Origin: Spongilla lacustris
Lineage: Eukaryota; Porifera; Demospongiae; Spongillida; Spongillidae
Assembly (NCBI GenBank): GCA_949361645.1
Contig: OX442416.1
Span: 14,455,969 to 14,519,968 of the forward strand
Length of the DNA: 64,000 bases
Reading direction: 5' to 3'
The notes below the pieces were generated by a model. It was not told where the DNA came from. It worked only from the letters and a program-made list of their open reading frames with translations, and did not search any database. Below, piece after piece: positions 1 to 11,705 of this stretch; positions within the stretch are counted from its first letter, which is position 1, and every line of letters starts with the position of its first letter. Made by a program: the position numbers and the translations under genes.

Positions 1-860
1 AGATAAAGCTACAGCTGCAACACACATACATGTACATGTACACAACCACATGTGTACATAAGCTAGTGAACAATAGGAAAGCCCTTCCCTCAAGTGTGGG
101 GGGAAGGAGGGGAAGGAAAGGAAGTAGGTGTGTAGGGAAGAAGGGTGGTGTGTGTGTGTGAAAGGGAGACAGTGTGTGCAGGAGGGGTGGCAGGGAGAAG
201 AACCATACATGCATCCTGAATCAGATAAAAGCAATGTAGCAGCTGTAAAACATAAGTACATACATGTAGGTGCACAATATGAATATGATATTAACAGGTC
301 CATCACTCAACTCCCATTCCCTCACTTGCTACATGTCCTGGCTACAGTAAGTTAATCTCTCTAAGTCATTGGCCACAAATTCCAGGCTACATTATAGCTG
401 TAAGGTCAGTTAACAATGTGGGAAATAACAGTTAGTGTGCCAAGTGTTACGATACAAGCTCAATGTGTGTGCATAAGTGTGTGTGTGAGTGCATGTGCAT
501 GTTGACAAGTGTGTGTGTGGACTGATGGATAAAAGGGGACCACACAACTACATGTAGCTATCAAGTTAAAAGCTCCTAAGAACATTATTTTCATTAACCC
601 TGAACACTCTCAACGTACAACCACACACATGGAGTAAATTCAAACCGAAACATTCACTGACCACCACATTGCAGTACATACCATAAGGTCAGTTAACCCT
701 GTAGAGTGCATGTGAATAGGCAGGATGCATCACATAACACCACACATGACCTAGTCCCTAACACCTGTGTTGGGTTATGGGGAGATAATTTGTAAGGCTT
801 CTTTAGATGTTGACCTGACATGTCACTGCCATATATGGTATAAAGCCACTGTTATTAACA
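1..860. other. Intergenic, no gene seen
   Basis: No coding signal is visible. The stretch holds short TG-rich runs and several TACATGTA words. Near 595-720 there are decayed matches to the 58-bp repeat found at 3075-3660 (TTAACCCTG, ACACTCTCAAC). Confidence 0.5.
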
Positions 861-884
861 CACTCACTGGGCTGTTTCTCTCGG

Positions 885-2755
885 GTGAGGGAGAGGGAGG
901 GAGACAGGGAATGAGGGGGAGGGAGGGCGGAGGGAGGGAGAGAGGGGGAGTGAAAGAGGATCCAAACAATATTAACACACATCTAAGCATATCCACAATA
1001 TGTATATTAACCGGTAGCATCACAAACACACACACACACAGACAGATGGAGTGTGAGGGAGAGGGAGGGAGAGAAGGAGGAGGGAAGGAGGGGGAGGGAG
1101 GGAAGGAGGGAGGGAGAGAGGGAGGAGGGGGAGGGAGGTAGGAGGGAGGGAGTGAGAGAGGGAGGAGGGAGGGAGAGAGGGGGAGGGAAGGAGGGGGAGG
1201 GAAAGAGGGATGAGGGAAGGAGGGGGAGGGAGGGAGGGAGGAGGGAGGGAGAGAGAGAGAGGAGGGAAGGAGGGAGGAAGAGAGGGAATGAGGGGGGAGG
1301 AGGGAGGGCGAGAGGGGGAGTGAAGGAGGATCCAAACAATATTAACACACATCTAAGCATATCCACAATATGCATATTTACTGGTAGCATCACAAACACA
1401 CACACACAGACAGATGGAGTGTGAGGGAGAGGGACGGAGAGAGGGAGGAGGGAAGGAGGGAGGAGGGAAGGAGGGGGAGGGAGGGAGGGAGGGAGGGAGG
1501 GAGAGAGGGAGGGAGGGAGGGAGAGAGGAAGGGAGGTAGGAGGGAGGGAGAGAGGGAGGAGGGAGGTAGGGGGAGGGATGGAGGAGGGAAAGAGGGATGA
1601 GGGAAGGAGGGAGAGGGAGGGAGGGAGGAGGGAGGGAGAGAGATAGGGGGAGGGATGGAGGAGGGAAAGAGGGATGAGGGAAGGAGGGAGAGGGAGGGAG
1701 GGAGGAGGGAGGGAGAGAGGGAGGAGGGAAGGAGGGGGAGGGAGGGAGGGAGGAAGAGAGGGAATGAGGGGGAGGGAGGGAGGGAGGGAGAGAGGGGGAG
1801 TGAAGGAGGATCCAAACAATATTAACACACATCTAAGCATATCCACAATATGTATATTTACTGGTAGCATCACAAACACACACACACACACCGACAGATG
1901 GAGTGTGAGGGAGAGGAAGGGGGAGAGGGAGGAGGGAAGGAGGGGGAAGGAGGGAGGAGGGACAGAGGGTAAGAGGGAGGAGGGAAGGAGGGGGAGGGAG
2001 GTAGGATGGAGGGAGGGAGAGAAAGAGGAGGGAGGGAGAGAGGGGGAGGGAAGGAGGGGAGGAAAGAGGGATGAGGGAAGGAGGGGGAGGGAGGGAGAGG
2101 GAGGGAGAGAGGGAGGAGGGAGAGAGGGAGGAGGGAGAGAGGGAGGAGGGAAGGAGGCGGAGGGAGGGAGGGGGGGAGAGAGAATGAGGGGGAGGGAGGG
2201 AGGGAGGAGGGAGGGAGAGAGGGGGAGTGAAGGAGGATCCAAACAATATTAACACACATCTAAGCATATCCACAATATGTATATTTACTGGTAGCATCAC
2301 AAACACACACACACACACACAGACAGATGGAGTGTGAGGGAGAGGGACGGAGAGAGGGAGGAGGGGGACAGAGGGAGGGACGGAGGGAGGGAGGGGGGAG
2401 GGAGGGAGAGAGGGAGGAGGGAAGGAGGGGGACAGAGGGAGAGAGGGAGGAGGGAAGGAGGGGGAGGGAGGTAGGAGGGAGGGAGGGGGAGAGGGAGGAG
2501 GGAGGGGGAGAGGGAGGAGGGAGGGAGAGAGGGGGAGGGAAGGATGGGGAGGGAAAGAGGGATAAGGGAAGGAGGGGGAGGGAGGGAGGGAGGAGGGAGG
2601 GAGAGAGGGAGAAGGGAAGGAGGGGGAGGGAGGGAGGAAGAGAGGGAATGAGGGGGAGGGAGGGAGGGAGAGAGGGGGAGTGAAGGAGGATCCAAACAAT
2701 ATTAACACATCTACATGTAAGCATATCCACAATATGTATATTTACTGGTAGCATC

Positions 2756-2786
<31 letters not shown>

Positions 2787-3074
2787 GATGGAGTGTGACG
2801 GAGAGGGAAGGAGGGGAGGGAGGAGGGAAGGAGGGGAGGGAGGAGGGAATGAGGGGGAGGGAGGGAGGGAGGAGGGAGGGAGAGAGGGAGGAGGGAAGGA
2901 GGGGGAGGGAAGGAGGGGGAGAGAAGGAGGGGGAGGGAAGGAGGGGGAGGGAAGGAGGGGGAGGGAAGGAGGGGGAGGGAAGGAGGGGAAAGGAAGGAGG
3001 GGGAGGGAAGGAGGGGGAGGGGAGGGGGGAGGGAGGGCGGGAGGGAGGAGGGCGGGAGGGAGGAGGGAAGGAGG
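885..3074. repeat. Purine-rich GGGA/GGA satellite with higher-order units
   Basis: Nearly every base on the plus strand is G or A, in irregular GGGA/GGAGG runs. The runs are cut about every 370-480 bp by a conserved spacer of roughly 110 bp that starts AGGATCCAAACAATATT and ends in a CA run and CAGACAGATGGAGTG. Spacers begin near 957, 1328, 1808, 2235 and 2689, giving five units of unequal length. Open frames rich in Ser-Leu-Pro or Glu-Gly here are repeat artefacts. Confidence 0.9.
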
Positions 3075-3660
3075 GGCTGTTACTCTCGGCTATGTCGTTT
3101 AACCCCAGACACTATTAACACACACACTAGGCTGTTTCTCTTGGCTATGTACTTTAACCCCTGACACTTTTAACACACCCACTGGGCTGCTTCTCTCGGC
3201 TATGTACTTTAACCCTTGACACTCTAAACACACTCACTGGGCTGTTTCTTTCGGCTATGTCGTTTAACTCCTGACACTTTTAAAACACCCAATGTCGTTT
3301 AACCCCTGACACTCTTAACACACCCACTGGGCTCTTTCTCTCGGCTTTGTCGTTTAACCCCTGACAGTCTTAACACAACCACTGGGCTGCTTCTCTCGGC
3401 TATGTACTTTAACCCTTGACACTCTTAACACACTCACTGGGCAGTTTCTTTCGGCTATGTCTTTTAACCCCTGACACTCTTAACACACCCACAAGGCTGT
3501 TTCTTTCGGCTATGTGCCTTAACCCCTGATACTCTTACAAAGACCACACCCACAGGACCCTCTTTGCCGCTAGGTTGATTAACCCTTCGAACTCTTACAA
3601 AGACCACACCCACAGGGCTATTTTTGCCGTTAGGCTGATTAACCCTTCACACTCTTAATA
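3075..3660. repeat. 58-bp tandem repeat
   Basis: About ten diverged copies of a unit near 58 bp, built on GGCTGTTTCTCTCGGCTATG, TTTAACCCCTGACACTCTT and AACACACCCACT. The same words stand directly left of the purine satellite at 857-886, so the satellite appears to lie inside one copy of this repeat. Confidence 0.85.
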
Positions 3661-3698
3661 CTTTTTATGGTTAAGTTGCTTAAAACTTTTATGCAAAA

Positions 3699-3791
3699 GC
3701 TAGTTGGGCTTGCGCGACCTTCGCATTTTGGCGGAACGTGGTACCTGGAACGTTTCCGCTAAACGCGAAGGTCGGGCTATGCCTAACTAGA
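3699..3791. repeat. Short imperfect hairpin / foldback sequence
   Basis: CTAGTTGGGCTTGCGCGACC at the left pairs with the segment ending GGTCGGGCTATGCCTAACTAG at the right. The arms are about 40 bp with a loop of about 12 bp. It may be a tiny foldback MITE. No target duplication was recognised. Confidence 0.5.
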
Positions 3792-4222
3792 ACACCTACA
3801 AGACCATTTTTATACTCCGCACTTGCGCAATGTAGGCCACACCAACACGACAAATTGCTTTTAGAGCATCCTTGCAAGCCAAGCAACACACATTCACTTC
3901 ACAACTTACGGAAGGTTCTAAATGTTTAGTAGCGAACTAGCTCGAGGGGGGATCCTGCGTCGCGTGAGCTTTAAGAGTCTGGGAACGAGTTACGCAGTCA
4001 ATTAATTTTGCGCATGCGTATGTTGTATTTAGGTTTTTGAGCTACAAAACGAGAGTTTTAGCACCCAAAAATACAGGACTAGTCTTTTTATAAGCTAACT
4101 ACTATGCGGCGTTCATAAAATAACATGTTGTTGTAAATATAGTTAATTAATTTTAATTAATAATTAGCCATTTTGAAAGTATGATAAATCATAAAAAAAT
4201 CAGGAAAATATATTGGTGAAAT
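3792..4222. other. No gene seen
   Basis: AT-rich non-coding sequence. It ends with the 8-bp GGTGAAAT (4215-4222) that forms the left target duplication of the next element. Confidence 0.4.
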
Positions 4223-5178
4223 CGAGGGGGGGGCAAAAAACAAAGTGGAAGACACCATCCCCCAACTTTGAAGAGCTCATTGAGAGCATCACGAATATGC
4301 TATTATTTTTTTCAGGGGGGTCTAGGAAAAAAAGTTATGAGGTATCAAAGTTAGGGGGGGGGGGGGGGGGGGGTCTTGGCCAAAAAAAAATTTAAAAAAA
4401 AAATTCATCACTTTTCTTAATTTTTTTTTTTGCACTTTAGCTCGCACTACAGCAACATAATGATGGAATCAGATTGTTTGTAGTGTTCATGGTGTCCAAT
4501 TTGTGCAAAGATATGGCTTAACTGCCTATCTAGTGCGATTGTAAGCTATTTCTTTGTGGAAAGCATATTATCACGTGACTGAGACACAATTCGTGGGCGT
4601 GGCCTTCACACCAATTCACTACCCAATAGTGCAACAATTGAAGCGTCGCAAAGCAGTGTAAAGATAAAAACTATACTAACGCTACTAAGTAAGCCACGGA
4701 TACACCTGGTACTAAGTTACATGCATGAGGTCACGCCGACTCACGCCTCACGCGAGCATGCCCCGCCTGCGATTGTTTAAACGAGTACTTTACCAAATCA
4801 TGAACGATAATGCGTGCCGTTCTTCAAAATCTTGTTGGAGTACCGCAAACCTTCGATAGGCCTACAGCCTGTGCATTACGTCATGGCACGAAAGACTGAG
4901 TATCGCGAAATTCTATGGTACAAGTGAAACAGCGTCTCCAGCTGCAAGCGACGAAGTGACAACACCTACAACAGCAATCTGCAACGAAGCCTGCTTTCAA
5001 TTTGTAATATTATCTTAATTGTAGGTGTGGTCAATTGTCAATTACGTAATTATTTTAAGGGGCGTGGTCAAAAATGGGCGTGTTCGAAGGCGGAGGGGGG
5101 GGGGGGGGGTTGACCTGGCCCTTGGTTTTAAGAATTTTTGGGATGGTGTCTATAACTTTTTTTTTTGCCCCCCCCTCG
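4223..5178. mobile_element. Non-autonomous DNA transposon, hAT-like, 956 bp
   Basis: The left end reads CGAGGGGGGGGCAAAAAA. The right end is its reverse complement, ending TTGCCCCCCCCTCG at 5178. The element is flanked by exact 8-bp direct repeats, GGTGAAAT, at 4215-4222 and 5179-5186. Inside are long G runs (4354-4373 and 5095-5109) but no transposase frame. An 8-bp duplication fits hAT, P or Merlin-type elements; hAT is the commonest in animals. The ends lack the classical CAGTG start, so the superfamily is inferred only from the duplication length. Confidence 0.8.
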
Positions 5179-5373
5179 GGTGAAATCAGAATTTTAATAT
5201 CATCATCCTATAGTAACTTATTATTCATGTCCTCAATTGCTGGCCATGTGTACATGTTAGTCTTAGGCCTAATGTAGATATGGTAGTCTTAGGTAGGTAC
5301 ATATAAGTCCAGGATAGAAAGGCCTACATAGGTACATGTATAGGGTATGTTTATTTTAAAGGAGAAGAGGCGG

Positions 5374-5380
5374 TATAAAA
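5374..5380 (+). promoter_or_regulatory. Candidate TATA box
   Basis: TATAAAA in a GC-rich setting (GCGGTATAAAAGGGCG), about 210 bp upstream of the first ATG of the gene that starts at 5587. It is the only strong TATA-like element near that start. A start site near 5405 would be expected. Confidence 0.4.
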
Positions 5381-5586
5381 GGGCGTAGACTGCTCAATTT
5401 TTGACCGGCCAGCCGGTTTTAAGCGGCCAAATATGGCGTTCTGTGAACCGTATCCGGGTCCTGCTACACAGTGACACGTCTATAAAACACACACAGTCCA
5501 GTAAAACTAATCGTTAAGCTCATAACTCGAACGCGTCCTTTGTACTATTAATGTAATTACCGGGCACGTGAAGATAACTGGTAAAT

Positions 5587-8207
5587 ATGGCGACAGCGGG
5601 ATGTAGGTTCTCGCTTGGAATGACTTTCTCATCTGAGGCGGAGAAGGATGCCATCAAACTCCGTGTAGACAGTGCCAGGCGTATCCTTTTTCCTGATGAA
5701 AGTACCTCCCAAAGGCCAGATAATGCCGCCCTGTTGAATGCGATGCTGGACATTGTGCTTTCGATCCCATCGACGGCCCCGGGCCCCCTCCACCATTCAG
5801 TCCACTCATTCCTTCTTGGACACAGCCGGTACGTGTACTATACTCTTATAAATGTATCGAGGCCTAATAACTTCATAACATACAGTAGACATACAATGTA
5901 TCATACGCCGGTACGCGTATATGCACATGCATGCATAGTTATAGAATAAAAGGCCAGCGTGCATTGGATTTTATGCTGCCCTTTCTTATATAGGCATGTA
6001 CACAGGAGATGAAGACAAAGACGACCAGAGGCTCTATGTGGTTGAGCACAAGTCTAATAGGTGTCTCTGTAAGGGCTTGGTACAGCAACACTGCTGTAGA
6101 CCACGTCCCACTTGGCAGCTGGAGTCCTTTGTAAAGGTACATAAATCCTCCTATGCTGGTTGCATTCTATTCGTTTGAATGTGTAGAAAGGAGGCATTGT
6201 GCGAATTCGCTTTGTCTGCCCACACTGCAAAGTGGCTCGCACTTGGGCTTCTTCAAGAGTTCTTGCGGGTCACTACTTGGCAAGCCAAAAGCAAGTAGCT
6301 ATGCTCATGTACTGCACAACATCTAGTAATAATTTTGCTTGCACTCCATGCATGTAGGCTCATCCATGCCTTTACCTGTGCTGGCATGTTGCCATCTCAG
6401 TTCATGAACTTTTGCAAGTTTGCAGAGATAGGTGTAGTGTCATATAAATACATCCATTCAGGTAGGTACAGATGACTAACTAGTAATACGTTGGTGATAG
6501 ATGTAATGTTGTAATCTGGTTCTTAAGTATACATAGACAGACAGTACCAGCAAATTATAGCAGATTCAGCAGAAGAATCTATGAATGCAGCAGTGCAATG
6601 TGTGAAGGCAAACCTTGAGTACGCCACAAGTGGAGAGGTATGATGTGTTTTCTCGTGGTTTATACAATCGATTTAATTTATCTGTTTATAACAGTGGGTC
6701 ATCACTGATGCACGGCATGATTCTAGTGCGAATGCATACCACTCAACAGTACCCTGTATGGCATGTTTGTACTCTGTGTTTTTATAGTTTTGCAAAGCAG
6801 TACACGTAGGATTGTTAGGATCACCACTCTCTCTAGACCAGAGCACAGAGTAGCTCAGACTAGAGAGGTGGCATGTACGAAAGTTGTCTTACCCAGAGGT
6901 TTGTGTTATTATTTTAAATATTTACACATACATATATGCATCCAATTTATAATGTAGGGTTGAACGTCACAGAGGTAGCCCATGACTACCAGTCCACCAT
7001 AAAGACGTATGTTGAACAACTTGGATTGGTCAATTCTTATGACACATGGCATGGTATGGTATCAAATTTTATTTGGTGTGTATTGATTGCAATCATGCAG
7101 GCACGAAGAATGTGGCTAAAGAGCTGAAAAAGATCTGTGCTGGGACTGTTAAAACTAGAGATAAGACATGGTTTGCTGAACTTTCAGACAAGGGTATGAG
7201 CTGCGCTGTCCTTTTTTTTTTCAGCAAGGAGTACCAGCATGCACCTGTAATCATTTAATGTATTGATCCTTTTTTTTTTCAGCAAGGAGTACCAAAGTAC
7301 ACCTGTACTGGTGCATGAAGAACTGTGCTGGCAACCCTGACATTCTATGCAACATGATTATGAATATAAGCCAGCACTTTCAGGTATAGGTGTGCATGCA
7401 TACATGTGTAGTGTGCACTTTATACATGCAACAATGATGGTCCGGTCGTTGTGTGTGTGTGAATGTTTTTTTTTTTTTTGTTGCTTCCACTAGGGTCACC
7501 ACCTTAATTGCCACTCAGAAAGTCGTTGTTGCCAGCCAGGTTACCACCCAAAGAGGAAGATTCTGACTATGCCTGAAGCCATTCAAGCATATGAGGATGC
7601 ACTGCAGAGAACCCTTATCTACCGCTTTGCTGAGTCATTCTGTCGTGTATGCAGCTTTATGAAGGCATTGCTAGTTATATCTAAATTAGGTCCTTTTTCC
7701 AGTGTCGAGACACCTTCTGGATGGAGTCATTTAACCACCAGCAACTAACCTACCTGCCCAAGAGGATACACTTCCATACTAACACCTTTAAAATGCGGAT
7801 GAACCTGGCTGTGATGGATTGGGTGAGTGTTGTGCATGTGATGGCTGTGAACATTATGACCACTTCTTTTAGAATGAAAACACACAACGGGCATCAACAA
7901 GTCATGGTGAATACCTTGATGTTCGCCGACCGGACCATCATAGCACTTACAATGTATTAAAGAAGAAAACCTTTCAATTCGTACGTAACATCTGGAATGC
8001 GTACATCCTGAAGAATATCTCATCTTTACAGTAGGTTTACATGTAGCTAAAGATGGCAACAAATCCTTATACAATTCACCCTTATACTAGGTCACTTGAG
8101 GAGGAGGATGATGCAATTGACGAGTTGGTGTCACCCGATGATTCAGATGGAGAGTATGTGGACAATGAAAGCGAAGAATACCAAGAGGATGATGATATTG
8201 ATTCATG
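5587..8207 (+). CDS. Spliced gene of a transposase-like metazoan family
   Basis: About 13 exons read in order: MATAGCRFSLGM at 5587, a CPHC-type exon near 6190-6298, then GMLPSQFMNFCKFAEIGVV (about 6385-6443), WVITDARHDSSANAYH (about 6696-6745), LNVTEVAHDYQSTIK (about 6960), TWFAELSDK (about 7168-7194), GHHLNCHSESRCC (about 7496), FWMESFNHQQ, then NENTQRAS and DVRRPDHHSTYNVL. An acidic tail follows, ending at TGA 8205-8207. Introns are short with GT and AG borders. I recall this order of motifs from many uncharacterised proteins of sponges, cnidarians and amphioxus. The Asp in TDARHDSS and the Glu in MESFN could be part of a DDE-type site, as in Kolobok-like transposases, but that is inference. 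No internal stop was noticed. The first splice does not join in phase with the donor and acceptor I see, so the exon 1/2 border is uncertain. No terminal repeats were recognised around it, so it may be a domesticated gene. Confidence 0.65.
7209..7324 (+). repeat. 58-bp tandem duplication of a splice acceptor
   Basis: CCT, a long T run and TCAGCAAGGAGTACCA occur twice, with AG ends at 7224 and 7282. The second copy leads into the open exon KVHLYWCMKNCAGNPD. The first copy soon runs into a stop, so the downstream acceptor is probably the one used. Confidence 0.7.
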
Positions 8208-8890
8208 AAGTTGTAAGGTATGGATATGTATTGTGAAATTGTACATGCTATCCTATATCTGTAAGGTGATATATAATACACTTGTAACTGCTCCGAGAAT
8301 ATGTTCATATGTGTATCATACATTGGGATCTCACAATATCCTCACTAGGTTTTTGACATTAATACATTGTCCCCCCCCACCAGATGCATCAACATACATG
8401 TGGGTGTGGGTGTTTGTTTCTGTGTGTTTGCTAACTTGTCTTGCACCCACACCTTCTATAATGAGCTACATTTGATGGGCCCACAAGGCTTTATTTAGAG
8501 TCATCATCAAGAATGAAATTGTTTGTGACTCACCCCACTCCACCTATACCACCTTCACTACCTCCACCTCCACCCATACTCACATACTCATATCCCTACC
8601 CACATCCATACCTCCACCCATACACCTCACCCTCATTTGTATATACATTCACCCATAGTCACGCCTCCACACATACTCACTACCTCCGCCTCCGCCCATA
8701 CTCATACTTACACCCAAACTCACATGCCATTCATACCTCCCCTCCACCCACTCATACCTCATGCAACTCACACTTGCACCTTTACCCATACATACACCAC
8801 CCATACTCATCACACCTCCACCCATACTCACACCTCCACCCACATTCACACTCACACTCACATCCTCTACCTCTCACACTGGCCTTTACC
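8208..8890 (+). repeat. 3' flank and CCCATACTCACACCTCCAC minisatellite
   Basis: After the stop at 8207 there is AT-rich sequence. From about 8513 to 8870 follow irregular copies of a pyrimidine/CA unit (CCCATACTCACACCTCCAC, 16-20 bp). Open frames of Pro-His-Thr type here are artefacts of the array. Confidence 0.7.
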
Positions 8891-9635
8891 TCAATGATCT
8901 GCTGTCTGAAATACCTATATACATATCTTTACTTGTTGCATTTTGTGGAACATCAGTTATCAATGTTTGTGCCATTGCCAGCATACCAAACGGGGAAAAC
9001 AACTGAAGCACGTGAAGATGTGGCTGGAGATAGCAAGCGAACCAGGGCCAGGGGTAGCAATACGTAACGCTATGTTTGTTACAGCCTTCTTTTTGTGTTT
9101 CATTGTGATGTTTTGTTCGTTTATACCTGGCCTGGGTGATGGTAATATAAGTATAAGCCGGGCGTAAGAGTAAGAGAGACGTATGCGGTTTACAGCGCAC
9201 ATCGTTACCGCTTCAAGTAACAGTTCTAGTACTCGGTGAACAGATTCGACGATGAAAGTAAAAGTCTATATAAGATCAGTCGAGACTCAGTACAATGAAA
9301 TAGGCCTGTATAGTACTCGCACGTCCTGTTGTAGCGCACAACGTACATGTGGCATGGATCGCAGAGAACTCGATCACGATCGGCCTATACTGGTGTATTT
9401 CTTTTGTGAAAAGCTACATAGATAACCAATTGCCTCTGTGTTTTTTGGTCCAAAAAGTAACAGGGTTACCGATTGAAAACGCAACTACAAAACGACCAAC
9501 CTTTCGCCATTTAGTCATGACGTATTTGAGGAAAGTCCCCGAGCAGTCTAGCGCCTTTTATAGCGGGTTCTGCGCATCGGTTCGCGCAGCGCAATGGTAA
9601 CTATTTACGTGGCAACTTCTCCTTTTAAGTCTAAC
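8891..9635. other. No gene seen
   Basis: Both strands were read. Short open frames exist but carry no recognisable domain or splice pattern. Confidence 0.35.
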
Positions 9636-10255
9636 ATCAGATAAGGTTGTGGGTTCCTTTCATGTTTAATTATATTCACAGCACAGAAGGGCAAGTTTGA
9701 AGGGAATACATGTAGACAAAAGACACAAGTAATTTTCAGAACTCAGGTAGGTACATGTAAGTAAGTCTATGTAGGTCCATGTAGGGTAGGCCTATGTAGG
9801 TCTGTAGAGGTTCATGTTCATGTAGGGGTTCATGCAGGGTAGGCCTATGTAAGTCCATGTAGGGGTTCATGCAGGGTAGGTCTATGTAAGTCCATGTAGG
9901 TGTTCATGCAGGGTAGGCCAATGTAGGTCCATGTAGGGGGTCATACAGGGTAGGCCTATGTACATGTGTAGGTCCATGTAGGGGTTCATGCAGGGTAGGC
10001 CTACGTAGGTCCATGTAGGGTTCATGCAGGGTAGGCCTACATGTATGTAGGTCCATGTAGGGTTCATGCAGGGTAGGCCTATGTAGGTCGATCCATGTAG
10101 GGTTCATGCAGGGTAGGCCTATGTAAGTCCATGTAGGAGGTAGGTCTACATGTAGCTTCAGGGCAGGCAAGGTAGCAGCACTACATGGGCCACTAACCAT
10201 CAGATAAGGTTGTGGGTTCCCCTTTCAAGTTTATTATTTCACAGCACAAACCATG
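9636..10255. repeat. 45-bp minisatellite between direct repeats
   Basis: From about 9735 to 10165 there are near-perfect copies of a 35-50-bp unit combining GTAGGTCCATGTAGGG, TTCATGCAGGGTAGGCCTA and similar words. It is framed by two direct copies of about 55 bp that begin CATCAGATAAGGTTGTGGGT (9636 and 10198) and end in CACAGCACA. The flanking pair shows that the array lies within a duplicated segment. Confidence 0.85.
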
Positions 10256-10363
10256 GGCAGATCTTAGGATTAAGAGTAGGTACATGTATGACAAAAGCCT
10301 TCAGTATTCTGGTACATGTACATGTAGGAACGTGTATGGGCTGGGTTTTTTAAGTATGATGTA

Positions 10364-10725
10364 TAGGCTGATGTATAGGGTAAGGTGTATAGGCTGGTGT
10401 ATGGTGTATAGGCTGGTGTATGGTGTATAGGCTGGTGTATGGTGTATAGGCTGGTGTATGGTGTATAGGCTGGTGTATGGTGTATAGGCTGGTGTATGGT
10501 GTATAGGCTGGTGTATGGTGTATAGGCTGGTGTATGGTGTACAGGCTGGTGTATGGCATATAGGCTGGTATATGGCATATAGGCTGGTGTATGGCATATA
10601 GGCTGGTGTATGGCATATAGGCTGGTGTATGGCATATAGGCTGGTGTATGGCATATAGGCTGGTATATGGCATATAGGCTGGTGTATGGCATATAGGCTG
10701 GTGTATGGTGTATACTGTAAGCTGG
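10364..10725. repeat. 19-bp minisatellite
   Basis: About 18 copies of GTGTATAGGCTGGTGTATG, with a variant GCATATAGG block from about 10556 to 10700. Because 19 is not a multiple of three, every frame reads a mixed Tyr-Thr-Pro type repeat. This accounts for the long minus-strand open frames. Confidence 0.95.
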
Positions 10726-10920
10726 TGTATGGGAACACACCAGCACACACCAGCACAGCAGCACACACCTACCTCCAAAGCCGCAGTAGCCTGCCTCCTT
10801 GTAGTCTTTGCAGATGTCAGGTGGATATAGTCCCAACGAACAGTACAGGGGACCTTTCCTAGGGGAGGGGAAAATGGCACCTACATGTAGAATGCTGTCT
10901 GCACATTATCCCGCAATGGA

Positions 10921-11329
10921 TCCCCTATGAAAAAAATCTTGGCATGACATGTTCCAAATTCATGCGTGATATGTTTTTGCAAGTGTTCCAGTTTTTCTAG
11001 AGCACTGCTGAACATGCTTATGTCATTAAATTGCAGGCATATCACTCTTCTAACTTGTACAGGATGAAGAGTTTCTAAAAAGCGATTCCCCGACGAGGCA
11101 TACCCGTTAATATGCTAAGGGGCGTGCTGCTTTATAACTTCTTGGGGGAACGCGTTTTAGAAACTTGTCAACCTGTACAAGTTAGAAGAGTGATATGCCT
11201 GCAATTTAATGACATACATATAAGCATGTTTAACAGTGCTCTAGAAAAACTGGAACACATGCGACAACATATCACGCATGAATTTGGAACATGTCATGGC
11301 ATGTCATGCCAAGATTATTTTGTAGGGGA
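10921..11329. mobile_element. Foldback MITE, 409 bp
   Basis: TCCCCTA at the left and TAGGGGA at the right begin arms of about 150-170 bp that are close reverse complements (for example ATCTTGGCATGACATG and CATGTCATGCCAAGAT). The pairing continues nearly to the centre, where GTTTCTAAAAAGCG pairs with CGCGTTTTAGAAAC. No clear target duplication was found. It lies in an intron of the RNF113-like pseudogene. Confidence 0.8.
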
Positions 11330-11339
11330 AGGTGTGCCC

Positions 11340-11572
11340 TTTATGGTGTGCTCCTTTTAAAGTGTGCCCATTAAGGTGTGCTCCTTTTAAAGTGTGCCCA
11401 TTAAGGTGTGCTCCTTTTAAAGTGTGCCCATTAAGGTGTGCTCCTTTTAAAGTGTGCCCTTTAAGGTGTGCTCCTTTTAAAGTGTGCCCTTTAAGGTGCG
11501 CTCCTTTTAAAGTGTGCCCTTTAAGGTGTGCTCCTTTTAAAGTGTGCCCTTTAAGGTGTGCTCCTTTTGAAG
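11340..11572. repeat. 30-bp minisatellite
   Basis: Nearly eight copies of a 30-bp unit (GTGTGCTCCTTTTAAAGTGT plus GCCCTTTAAG). The length is a multiple of three and lacks stops, so both strands stay open as Cys-Pro-Leu-Arg or Lys-Gly-His-Thr type repeats. It lies between exons of the RNF113-like pseudogene, and nothing suggests that it is translated. Confidence 0.95.
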
Positions 11573-11630
11573 TGTGTGACATTTTCTGTACAGTTCATGT
11601 TCATGCATCGTGTGCTTGCTACCATACATT

Positions 11631-11633
<3 letters not shown>

Positions 11634-11703
<70 letters not shown>
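11634..11703. repeat. (CA)n microsatellite
   Basis: About 35 uninterrupted CA units. Confidence 0.97.

Positions 11704-11705
<2 letters not shown>

Noticed and set aside
823..2781. Long Ser-Leu-Pro-rich and Glu-Gly-Arg-rich open frames on both strands
   Set aside because: They are readings of a purine/pyrimidine satellite that lacks stop codons by composition. No splice or domain signals.
11340..11572. Possible CRISPR array (regular 30-bp repeats)
   Set aside because: There are no variable spacers; the unit repeats without interruption, and the genome is eukaryotic.
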